A stretch of DNA of 23,955 bases, from the NCBI GenBank assembly GCA_021029095.1, contig JAJOHG010000386.1, positions 1 through 23,955 on the forward strand. Reading direction: 5' to 3'. The stretch's first letter is position 1, and each line of letters starts with the position of its first letter. Origin of the DNA: Phellopilus nigrolimitatus (lineage: Eukaryota; Basidiomycota; Agaricomycetes; Hymenochaetales; Hymenochaetaceae). The translations under genes were made by a program, and so were the position numbers. Shown here one piece after another: positions 10,667-19,644 of this stretch. The notes under the pieces are model-generated. The model worked only from the letters and a program-made list of their open reading frames with translations. It did not search any database and was not told the DNA's origin.

Positions 10667-10690
10667 CAGTTGATTATCTCATAACGAATC
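10667..10690 (+). repeat. Left terminal inverted repeat of the MITE
   Basis: This 24-bp repeat is identical, base for base, to the reverse complement of 11236-11259. It is preceded by TA, the presumed duplicated target. Confidence 0.9.
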
Positions 10691-11173
10691 CGGTCCGTCC
10701 CCAAATTTCCTATGCATTAGTAGATCGTATGCAGTAGTATATGTCACGTACATGTGATGCATATGTGACATACACTGTACTCTTGTCACGTTCAAAAAGC
10801 GAATCAACCATAATCCGATTTTGCGAGGTTTCGCAACCATTGAAAAAGACAATTGAGTATTTGAGAGAAATTAAACATTGCAAGACATGTGTCCATGGGC
10901 TGCGAATTTTGAGTAACCTGTTTATGGGAAGCCAAATCGAGACGCCACAAGTGGCTACGCATGCGTCTCAGCTGTTGCTGCTTTATTTTTTGCCATGGTG
11001 GCTGTCAGAACTGTGTCGGGATCACATCGAGGCCGCCATCGAGCATCAAATCATAGCCGATTTGGCTGATTTTTGATATTTGCTAATGGAATTTGCCTCA
11101 AAATAGTAAATTTACTAATGCATATGGCCAAAATTCTTATGCATTATTCGATAGTAGATTTTTTTGCATATTT

Positions 11174-11198
11174 GGCGGGGACGGAGTCGGTCCCCGCC
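11174..11198. repeat. GC-rich hairpin in the MITE right subterminal region
   Basis: Nine-base arms GGCGGGGAC (11174-11182) and GTCCCCGCC (11190-11198) enclose a 7-base loop. Part of the stem resembles the left subterminal CCGGTCCGTCCCC (10690-10702). It may be a transposase-binding or folding element of the MITE. Confidence 0.75.
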
Positions 11199-11235
11199 AT
11201 TTTCTATGCATTAGCGGGTTTATGCATTAGTAGCC

Positions 11236-11259
11236 GATTCGTTATGAGATAATCAACTG
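11236..11259 (-). repeat. Right terminal inverted repeat of the MITE
   Basis: Reverse complement of the left repeat with no mismatch over 24 bases. It is followed by TA at 11260-11261. Confidence 0.9.
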
Positions 11260-11261
11260 TA

Positions 11262-11932
11262 CATGTAATACGCTCACTTGACTAGCGGTCATAGGACGCT
11301 GTAATTTCTCAGAGATAAATCGATACAGCGGCTGGAACTAGACTCAAGGTTTATACATCTACGAGTAGGTACAGCTTGTGCAGCCACAATTGAAATCGAC
11401 ATAGCAATCTGGACTGCTAAATTCTTGGAGTGGATTTTCATGGTGGCGAACAGAAGCGAGCAAGCATCGACTTTCCTACAAGACGAGAACCAGTCTTTTT
11501 ATGCTGCACTGTACATTAAGCAGCACTCTCAAAGCAGACAGCATTCCGGAAAGAAAGGATTCAAGGCAGGCTATGCTCCCGGCCGTTGTGCATTCCTCCC
11601 ATTATATTCCGTGACTATGCACATGGCATGCTCGTTAGTGAAATGTCCGACGGGTTAGGAATGGATGGTGGCGTGTAATAACTAGAATAAAGTGTGATCG
11701 GAGGTCCAAATGAATAACGCGAATTCTAAAGCAAATGAAGTAGCAGTGCGAAATCCAAATCCCTTGAAGAGAGGTGCGAGAAGCGTCGGCATAGACACCT
11801 CAGCGTCCTCGATAAAAATAAGTGAAGATAATGTATGCCAATGCGGTTCGCGAAGGATTGCATAAAAGAAAAGACTCCAGCCTGCAAGTAGCAGAGCACC
11901 TTCCTGAACCCCCATTGAGAACGGGCGACACC
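11262..11932. other. Right flank of the MITE, 3' side of the 171-aa membrane protein gene
   Basis: About 670 bp without a gene that I recognise. A hydrophobic frame on the minus strand (11682-11915) lies just past the stop of the upstream gene. It has no family resemblance and no splice link, so it probably belongs to the 3' untranslated region. Confidence 0.35.
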
Positions 11933-12569
11933 CTATTGCACTGGCTTCGGTTCGTCCTCAGTGATGAGTTCCCGTGCATGTTTCGCGTCCCAATAATCAT
12001 TCATGTCGAACCACCCATTGCTACCGCCGACAGCCGGGCCATCCCCAACAGTGACGATGCCGCCTTGTGTGTGCGTGTCGAAATGAAGATGCGGCCGGTG
12101 CGTGGCGAGGCGGTGAGCTAAGACGTGACAGAAAAGGATGAAGAGCGGGAGGAACACCAGAAGGAGCGTGCGGGGCCTGAGCTGCTTGAGCTGCTTGAAC
12201 AGCGGCGTAGGAGCGTTAATCTTCAGGCGCGAGAGAACGCGAGACGCGACGCTCTCGGGCACCTTCGGCTCGGAAGCAAGAAAAGCAATGCGGAAGTCGC
12301 GATCGCAGTTCGGGGAGGATGGAGTGACGATGATGGCGGGCAGGAGTGCCTTGTCGTCAACGAGAGGCTTTGAAATATCTGTGACATGAATTAAATGTGA
12401 GCTACGGTATGCATATGTATTTATCAATGGACTAACCAAGGGGTGGAGGAATCAAATTCCAGTCCAGGCGCTGAGGCAGACGATGGCGACGAGGAGGAGC
12501 TGCATTACGATATAACACATTAAGCTAATTTCTGACTATGGCAATGTGGAATTAAAACGTACCATGCAT
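11933..12569 (-). CDS. Unrecognised 171-aa single-pass membrane protein
   Basis: Exons: 12569-12563 (7 nt, ATG CAT G), 12499-12437, 12378-11933, all in phase with GT-AG introns. The N-terminal part (residues 1-90) is hydrophilic and proline-rich, with RLDWNLIPPPLDISKPLVDDKA and LPAIIVTPSSP. One strongly hydrophobic helix follows (residues 94-110, TLLLVFLPLFILFCHVL) after a basic stretch (KQLKQLRPR). The C-terminal 60 residues contain several His and acidic residues and WFDMNDYWDAKHARELI. There is no signal peptide, so the protein is probably an internal single-pass membrane protein with the basic side cytosolic. I do not recognise the family. The splice-consistent frame and protein-like composition argue for a real gene. 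It is divergent from the WDR89-like gene. Confidence 0.62.
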
Positions 12570-13056
12570 GGTCGATAAACTCCAGACAAGCTGAGAACAA
12601 TGTCTAACGGTCGTTGAGAGCTAAAATTGATTGCAGGTAGTTGACTGCAAGGCTGCAAACTCTATGACTGTTGTGTCGAAGCGATCACTGGATAGCGATA
12701 TAAAGGAGCGTCAAGAAAAGAGCGTAACGACCCAAGGTAGATGAGTCTTCGGATTTTTTGGATGAGTTCTAAGCGACCGAAAGAGTGAGGTCGACGAGAG
12801 CGAGATTGAAGAAAGCAAAGCGACGAGACCAGCGACACGGAAAGCGGTGATATAGGATGGGATTTGGGGGGTGGGAGGATGGGAGTAGGTGGGAGAGTAC
12901 AAAGAAAACCTGCTTCAAGCATGTCCGGGTCCGGCGTCAGCCTGATGGGCGCCCGTAGGCTCGATCCTTACGTCACTATTCTTACAGCCGAGTTTTGTTC
13001 CCGATGTGAACTTTTTTGTTTTATCTCATTTTTGTATTCTGATTTCGTCGTTGAAC
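12570..13056. promoter_or_regulatory. Divergent promoter region with a G-rich tract
   Basis: About 490 bp between the 171-aa membrane protein gene (-) and the WDR89-like gene (+). Bases 12859-12893 hold five G runs of at least three, separated by 1-7 bases, a quadruplex-type pattern on the plus strand. No coding exon is supported in this gap. Confidence 0.5.
12859..12893 (+). repeat. Potential G-quadruplex motif
   Basis: Runs of G at 12859-12861, 12866-12871, 12873-12875, 12881-12883 and 12891-12893, with loops of 1 to 7 bases. It lies about 165 bp upstream of the WDR89-like start codon. Confidence 0.6.
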
Positions 13057-14592
13057 ATGGCTGCGCTCGCCGTCTCTCCCTCTTTCGTCAACAACACAAG
13101 GACGTTGAGCTCGACCTCCCTCCCTGACAAGTCTTATTTGCTTTCCATAGCACCGCTGCAGTCCCACTACGCGGCAGCCGCATCCGCGCCGTCAAACGTG
13201 ATTCATCTCTTCGACAAATCGGATTGCAAGACCGTGGTCCGCGCTCTACCCGGCCATGACGGAGGCACAAGTAACATACGCACAGCAACATCCTTCCAAG
13301 GCGCAAGGGAGATGCTTTTGAGCTGTGGAAAAGATGGTTCTGTTAAGGCGTGGGACGAACGTAGCGGCACTGTGGGCGTACAGAGTGAGCACGGCTGCAT
13401 ATATGCGCTTCAAAGCCATTTGACAAAGCTCAGATTGCGTATAAATCCTAGTGCTCACAACTGGAAGAAAAGCTGGATTACTGTCTTGTGACGCCTCGCC
13501 CAATGGATTCCTGGTTGCTGCGGGCACAGTTTTGCAGGGCGATGATGCGTCCATTCTCTACTGGTATGCCCAAATCGTTATCCTCGACATAATTCTTGCG
13601 TCTTTAATTATATATGAAAGGGACCCGCGTAATCCTGTAGCCCCTCTTCGACGACACTCTTCCACCCACTCGGACGATATCACCGCCGTGCACTTCGCGC
13701 ACTCCGGATCCACTGCCGCCCTACTCTCCGCATCCACCGATGGTCTCGTCTGCACATCTAATCCGCTTGAGGAGGATGAAGACGAGGCAAGTCTGAGCGT
13801 CGGGAACTGGGGATGCAGCATATCCAAAGCCGGGTGGGTACACGGAGGCGACTCTGCAAATGGGCCGAAAGTATGGGCAGTGAGCGATATGGAGACAATC
13901 AGCATGTGGTCTGACGACGTACGTAAATCGCTTTTGGCTGATCAACTTCTGCTTTACTTCGCTCGCTCACGTATACTTTTTCCAGCTGGATATTATCCAA
14001 AACGTCGACAGAGATCGCTTCGCATACCCCGACGCCGCGCTACCCTGGGTTAGTGACTATATAATTGATTGTCACAGCTCTCGGAGGGGCTCGTTCCATG
14101 TTTTTACCGGGTCCAACGAGTAATTGCTTTATTTCAATACATTGACCTTGCGCTAATCTAGTCTGACCTCCCTTCTCGTTCAGAGGGGACATTGCTTTGA
14201 TTTCCCCACGCGAGGAAGACGCCCACTGGTCACTTGAGCAATTATACACTGCAGGACACTCCGAAGTCGTGCGTTGCATTCACTGGGACGAATCGGTACT
14301 CTGTTCTTCTATTGCTCGAATGCGTCCCACAAACTAACCCAGATTTACTTATTAGAGCGGCTTGTTACTGACTGGCGGAGAAGACTCCAAGCTGAATGTA
14401 TGGTCTTCCCCTGTTCATTTTGACGAGAACTCCAATGGAGGAAGGTCAATGGAAGTCGATTCTCCTCCACGAAAACGCATTATCGGGGATGGTGGAGAAA
14501 ACGTGAGAATACGCCATGCCTCAGTTTCGTTTCCTCCCATTATTAACCGTACATTTTGTAACAAGGAATACAAGAGAGTTCGTACTTTATGA
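13057..14592 (+). CDS. WD40-repeat protein, WDR89-like
   Basis: Predicted 406-aa beta-propeller protein. Exons: 13057-13384, 13452-13563, 13621-13918, 13986-14119, 14184-14295, 14356-14592, all in phase. WD40 blades are recognisable: LLSCGKDGSVKAWDERSG, GLLSCDASPNGFLVAAGT followed by DDASILYWDPRNP, ITAVHFAHSGSTAALLSASTDGLV, WAVSDMETISMWS, and HSEVVRCIHWDESSGLLLTGGEDSKLNVWS. The order and spacing fit WDR89 homologues, little-studied single-propeller proteins. The tail is charged with a basic patch (PPRKRII). The last exon contains a possible 63-nt intron (GTGAGA...AACAAG, 14502-14564) that keeps the frame, so the C-terminus may be 21 residues shorter. The start at 13057 follows AAC, and the upstream in-frame ATG at 13006 lies in non-conserved sequence. 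Its partner proteins cannot be deduced here. Confidence 0.82.
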
Positions 14593-15951
14593 ATGAGTCG
14601 GCGTCCAATTTTGCTTCAACGCGTAATAACGATATCACGCCAAAATCTGCTTTTCCCGTTTGGGACTCGCTACCTGAAGTCGCCAGACAGCATTATTGTG
14701 ACCCGAGACGAACTCCTCGTCTTTAATTCTCATCTGTTCGACTGCAGACTTTCATTTTTGTTTCACTGATGAAAGTCACTTCGGGTTCCCTCTCGTTTCG
14801 TAAACACTTTTATGAGCTCATGGATAAATATTTTAGCTATACGCGGTATCCAGCTCATCTGAAACCCAAGACTTAGGTACAGTCATCGGGACCAGTTGTA
14901 AACCGTCCTCTAGACGATATCCGAATGTCGCCACCTAGATGCACATCTTCTCGACTTCTGTGGTTGCCTCAAAGGTCCGTTCCGGTGAGCCTAAGTATCA
15001 GCCTGTATTTGCAATGGCGACATACAGAACATAATATGCGATCGTTGGGGACCTACAAGAAATTTCCTCTAATAAGCGATATACAGCCTCGGGCTCTGAA
15101 AACTGTAAATCGAGCGCTGATCATCGTGCATAAGTAGCAAAACTAGATTAGCCCAGGATTTCTTAAAGCCTGAAACATATGTATGGACAAGGTTGGGGGT
15201 GGGGGGAGGGGGGCAGATCTGTGCGCGACACCGCGAGCTCCGTAAAGACATGCCAATTCTTCTGTTCGCTTGTAGCGTCGCGATCATGCGTACAATGCAA
15301 TATTGAAATTCTGACACGAGAGCCATATGGTTGGAGGCCTTCCCTGCCAGAAGCTTGGAGAGATATCTCGGATTTCTGTAGGTAAGAGAGGTATCCAACA
15401 AGACAAGTCGTTAGCGAACATAGATTTTTCAGCCTGTAATTTCATGGACTTGTCGATACAATCACGGCTACAAGAAAGTTTTCATTGTCCAATGAGACAA
15501 ATGAGTTTCGCTCTGAAGCTTGGGCCATGATAACTGAGGAATATCGCGCTTAGCAGAGCAGATGTACCGTTTAAGGCAGAGCGAAAGAAGTTCAGAAGTT
15601 TCCTCAAAACGTCGATCCTTGTCGATCACCGACACGCGAGTCTGTCATCGCGCTCGTTCGCGGGAGGGAGGGTATATTATTATTAGGAAGTGGCCATAAT
15701 GTACTAGCTAGATTGGCAAGCAGTATGCGAAACAAAAAAGCGAGAGGGCTAGGTGGAAGTCCGTTAGGTGAAAGCCTGTTCCAAACGAGTAGCCCACAGT
15801 CGACGAGCATCCATTCAATATTAGGCGAGAAACCCTCATCGTAATGACCATTATAAGAATACATGAGTACAATATCAAAAACATCAGGATGAATACAACA
15901 TCAGGTATGAGCACCATCGTAGCTTCCTTCGAAATAAGGACACCGTATAGT
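14593..15951. other. Long gap between convergent WDR89-like and TTI2 genes
   Basis: About 1.36 kb between two stop codons, long for this gene-dense window. I found no protein with family features on either strand and no tRNA-like fold. It holds a G-rich tract (15195-15213). Short frames here have no splice-consistent partners. It may hold 3' untranslated regions, a noncoding RNA or a decayed gene. Confidence 0.4.
15195..15213 (+). repeat. Purine G tract
   Basis: Three consecutive G runs of 5, 6 and 6, separated by a single T and a single A. This could form a quadruplex or act as a transcription pause element between convergent genes. Confidence 0.6.
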
Positions 15952-17529
15952 CTAAGAAACGAGCACAACTCGCAAGGCGCTTGGTTCAGTTTGCAATAAT
16001 CGAGCGTATTCATTCTGTTATTTAGAACGTAAATAGCTGTGAACAATCTTTAAGGCTTGGAAGGGAAGGCCACTTACATCAAGCACTGTTGGACACGTCT
16101 TTGACAACGATTCGAATATTTCCTTCACAAGTCCTTGCTCGAGTTTATTATCTAGCCAGAAAACTTGATGTGAGCTGCAAAAATATATTTGCACTTGGCC
16201 CCATCAGACTCACCGCCTTTCTTTTCCTCGGCATCACATATCGAAACCCAATACTTCCCTACGCCTTCAATAATTTCCCCTTTCCATCGATATATACGCG
16301 GTTGGCACTCGCGGATGATGGACAGAAGAGCCCTCAGAGCAGCAACATTCAGAGAATGTGGACTGGGCCTTAGCTCATTCGGTGTAACACAGTGTATGCA
16401 TTGAGGAATGAGGGCCTAGGATGGTCTTTAGTCACGAGGGTACGAGGATGAATCACGGCAGCCTATTTACCTTCATGTACCTCGCAGCACCGATGCCTAG
16501 CGAACCCACAATCAGAGGCAATACGTCTAATGACGCCTCAATAGTCTCTTGTTCATGCGGTGCATACATCCATGCTCCTCCAATGATGTTTTCCCCGAGA
16601 AGTTGGCAAAGCTGGTCGAAGCGCTCCGTGGAATCAGGCACAGTCGTCAAGCCAATCAATCTTAATGTAACAGGTACAGTCAAGCGGATAAGTCGAGGGG
16701 ATGTTGGGTCATGGAGATTCATGATCACCCTATTGAGGGACTACCAAACGTTAACAGTGACCCCATTTTTAAAGCAAGGCAAATAAACAAAAACACACGG
16801 TCATGAGCAAGTGTCCAATCCCTGTGCGTTTTAACAAGCTTGCCGGAACACTCTTTAACAATTCTGACACGAGCGTAACGCCGCGCAGCTTGTAAGGCGC
16901 TTGGTAGTCGTCTAGAAAAGTCATGACAGGTGGTATCAGGAGATGCCACACCTGTTCGTAGCTCTCTGCCTTGGTAAGTAAATTTATCAGAGCGAAGCTT
17001 GTGAAACTCGATTTAAGGCGCGTACTGGGATTTGTCGGATACACCATGAAACAACGTTGGCTACGCCTGGATGCTTCTTCCAAGTCTGTTCATCGTAGTA
17101 GTCTTGTGAAGCCATTGGACCACCAGCAGTCCGAGGCAGTGTGCGACCAGTGGCGAGATTTAGTTGAGGATGTGGATTAGACAGAAACAAGGGCTTGACG
17201 TGGCTTTCTAGTACAACTTTCACGGCTTCGATATCAGGATGAGCCGAGAAGAGAATATCTAGAGAACTCATGTTAGCCTAATAACCTTAGGCATAAGACT
17301 AGAGCAGACCTCGTGCGAGTTGATAAGTCTCTGTAGCTAGCCATTCTTCATGCCCTTCGAGCTCCGCGACGCTGGCCAAGATTTGCGCGTTAAGAGGTCC
17401 ATTTACTTTGAGGTCTTTCAGAATCTGCCTAGCAGATTTATTCCACTCTTCAACCTTTTTATCGTCAACAGTTTTTGTCTTAAAGCTCTCTGGAACATGC
17501 AGTTCTCGAACAAGCTCGGCAGTGGACAT
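15952..17529 (-). CDS. TTI2: TELO2-interacting protein 2 (Tti2) homologue
   Basis: Predicted 410-aa alpha-helical protein. Exons: 17529-17310, 17258-17026, 16969-16799, 16740-16471, 16415-16214, 16151-16078, 16014-15952, all in phase. Family segments include LARDILFSAHPDIEAVKVVLESHVKPLF, VWHLLIPPVMTFLDDYQAP, YKLRGVTLVSELLKSVPASLLKRTG and LNRVIMNLHDPTSPRLIRLTVP. RFDQLCQLLGENIIGGAW and LDVLPLIVGSLGIGAARYMKALIPQ follow. In other organisms Tti2 forms the TTT complex with Tel2 and Tti1, a Hsp90-linked cochaperone that stabilises PIKK kinases (ATM, ATR, TOR). The start at 17529 leaves a short N-terminus (MSTAELVRELHVPESFK). Intron 1 has a good GCTAAC branch site. The gene is divergent from the RBBP5/Swd1 homologue, 102 bp apart, with two ACGCGT boxes between them. 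Confidence 0.88.
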
Positions 17530-17631
17530 GACAGAGAAAGCAGGGAGAGCGCGACTTCGGGACGCGTCTGGATCGACGCGTCAAGCCTTGCTCTGGGCGA
17601 CAACTTTCGGTCCTGCTCATCATAACGAAGA
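17530..17631. promoter_or_regulatory. Shared divergent promoter with two MluI cell-cycle boxes
   Basis: The start codons of TTI2 (-) and the RBBP5/Swd1 homologue (+) are separated by only 102 bp. Two ACGCGT hexamers occur at 17562-17567 and 17576-17581, with an 8-bp spacer. In yeasts this is the binding site of the MBF (Mbp1/Swi6-type) G1/S factor. Co-regulation of the two genes at G1/S is an inference from these sites. Confidence 0.65.
17562..17581. promoter_or_regulatory. Pair of ACGCGT (MCB) elements
   Basis: ACGCGT at 17562-17567 and again at 17576-17581. The hexamer is palindromic, so it can serve either gene. Confidence 0.65.
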
Positions 17632-19508
17632 ATGAACGGCTCCAATCTCAGTGAATTTTCCCTTGTCATGAAATACTAAAACTAATGCTAATTTATACAC
17701 TGTACAGACCCGTTTAGTAACATCTCATACCCAACCGCCGTCCTGACCTCTCTGCCTTCCGGCGCGTCTTTCGCTCGTTACGACCCATCCGGGAAATACA
17801 TCGCAGGTGGAAGACCAGACGGGGCCGCCATCGTCTGGGACCTCGACACCAAGTCCTCTATCCGCTACCTCGATGGCCACGTCAAGGCCATTACGAGTAT
17901 TGAGTGCGTGCTTGGCTCGTGAGGTGTGGGTACGTGCGTTTACGAGAGTCCTCGCTTTTCTCGCCTTCGTTCGCCTATGTGCCCGTCTGCATCGGTTCTT
18001 ACAGCTGGTCAAGAAATTCGCGGTACGTCCTGACGACGTCGAAGGACTGGAATATCATAATATGGGACCTCGCCTCGGACACTGAGACGCCACGACGTTT
18101 CTCGACGATCCGGTTCGATGCGCCTGTGCTGTCGGCATCGTTTCACCCCCGGAACATGTATGTATCAGAGCGCTACTTGTCTGTCATTTTTCAGTGTTGA
18201 AGGGATTTCCCAGGCAGATTGTCCTCGTTCTATTGACGATTGGCGAAGTATACCTCGTTGATCTGCGCAGGGAATATAGAGGTCGGGTTGAACTCGTAGA
18301 GAGCGAGGATGAAGAAGAGTATAGGCAAAGGTGAGCCTTCGTTAAATGTTTCGTATAAGAATCACTGATTATAGGATGCGCTAGGTCTGCATTAACTGTT
18401 GCCCGCTTCGATCCGACTGGAAAGCATATATTTGTTGGGACCTCGCATGGTTCGATCCTGGTTTTCAATACGCGAACTAAACTAGTCTGTTTGCTTTCTT
18501 GATGCACGTCTAATTTCCACGCGCTCATGCTACGTAGTTAGTTGCTCGATACAGAATATCCGGTGCGGGGATCATACGTGGAATAGGATTCTCGAAATAT
18601 GGCAGGTTCGCATTTTGAAACTCATCTCTCCAGTCTCTTATAGTTAAATGTTTGTTTCTTCTAGGCGCCTTATAACAAACTCTTCAGACAGAATTCTTCG
18701 CCAGTTCAACCTACCCAGCCACTTCCCCTCACAGCTAGAGGAGGATGAACAAGAACTTGAACCAACGTACAGGTTCAGTGACCCTATCAACAAAGTCGCA
18801 TGGCACAATATGTCATACAGCTCAGACGGAGAGTGGCTAGCAGGAGGTAAGCACAAGCATCTCGTATTCCTCAGCAGGTTAGACTGACTATGTACTGAAG
18901 GATCTGCGGACCCTGCTACGCATAAAATATACATATGGGATATTTCCTCTGACGGGCAGTTCGCCACTGCTCTAGATGGAGGTCGAGAGCCACTCCTTGA
19001 TGTTAGCGTGAGTTCGAATTTGACCATTATGAGAATCAGTCTCAATCCCCTGACTTCCTTCCTTTCCTTGTTAATACAGTGGCACCCCAAAGCACCCGCA
19101 ATGGCATCGACTACGAATTCTGGTAACATCCTCCTATGGCATTGTCCCACGCCTGAGCGATGGGGCGCGTTTGCCGGCGGATTCGAAGAGGTGGACGAGA
19201 ACGTGGAGTACGAAGAACGTGAAGATGAGTTTGATATCGTGAGTTTTATACCATGTATTTTACTGGTCGCACACGCTGATTTCACCGCATCATGAAATCA
19301 GGAAGATGAAGATGAGATGGCGCAGAGGAAGATGCGCGAGGAGGATGCGGAGGTGGACGTCAATGGCGTAGACGAGGTTCTCGATGCGAGAGAGATGGAG
19401 TTGCGGCGGGAAGTGAAGGACGAAGACGTGTTATGGGCGGAAAGCGAACCTGACGAGGACCATACAGGGTGGAAAATGAAGGTTATTTTGATGAATGACG
19501 ATTCGTAG
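17632..19508 (+). CDS. SWD1: COMPASS/SET1 complex WD40 subunit (RBBP5/Swd1 homologue)
   Basis: Predicted 435-aa protein. Ten exons, all in phase: 17632-17650, 17708-17903, 18005-18157, 18214-18330, 18385-18484, 18538-18605, 18665-18846, 18901-19007, 19080-19238, 19302-19508. The start gives MNGSNLNPFSNISYPTAV. WD40 units include ARYDPSGKYIAGGRPDGAAIVWDL, GHVKAITSIDWSRNSRYVLTTSKDWNIIIWDL, VLVLLTIGEVYLVDLR, ALTVARFDPTGKHIFVGTSHGSILVF and INKVAWHNMSYSSDGEWLAGGSADPATHKIYIWD. After the propeller come LLDVSWHPKAP and an acidic tail (about residues 345-435), as in RBBP5. This subunit stimulates SET1-type methylation of histone H3 lysine 4 in the nucleus. The first coding exon is 19 nt. It is divergent from TTI2. 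Confidence 0.92.
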
Positions 19509-19644
19509 GTCAGAGAATTTGTTGATAACTTATTTGGTGTGAACACAAGAAACGATTGTAAAGCATGACCCGAACAATTAATCTAAAATACAATCCAAGA
19601 GAAAAGATTGTGCACAAGCAAAGTAATATTATACACCTTTCCAC

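Larger units (their letters stand above)
10667..11259. mobile_element. Non-autonomous Tc1/mariner-pogo-like DNA transposon (MITE)
   Basis: A 593-bp element bounded by perfect 24-bp terminal inverted repeats (10667-10690 and 11236-11259). The ends read CAGTTGATTATCTC... and ...GAGATAATCAACTG. TA is present on both sides (10665-10666 and 11260-11261), which fits a TA target duplication. A CAG terminus with TA duplication is typical of the pogo/Fot1 branch of Tc1/mariner. The interior has no transposase DDE-type reading frame, so it must be mobilised in trans. The longest internal frame (10741-11076, 111 codons) has no transposase or other family features. Several copies of a TATGCATTAG-type motif and a GC-rich hairpin occupy the subterminal parts. 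The identical repeats suggest a fairly young insertion. Confidence 0.88.

Noticed and set aside
10741..11076. 111-codon frame inside the MITE
   Set aside because: No transposase or known domain; it lies within the element's noncoding interior.
11682..11915. 77-codon hydrophobic minus-strand frame
   Set aside because: It lies just past the stop of the 171-aa protein gene and has no splice link or family resemblance.
12452..12505. Signal-peptide-like short frame beginning MQLLLVAIVCLSAW
   Set aside because: It spans the acceptor of intron 1 of the 171-aa protein gene and ends after 17 residues; the spliced frame in another phase continues into the long exon and is preferred.
15069..15401. 110-codon minus-strand frame crossing the G tract
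   Set aside because: The proline run comes from the G tract; no motif or consistent introns.
19005..19020. GTTCGAA-type T-loop match suggesting a tRNA
   Set aside because: It sits at an SWD1 donor site and has no matching cloverleaf arms on either side.
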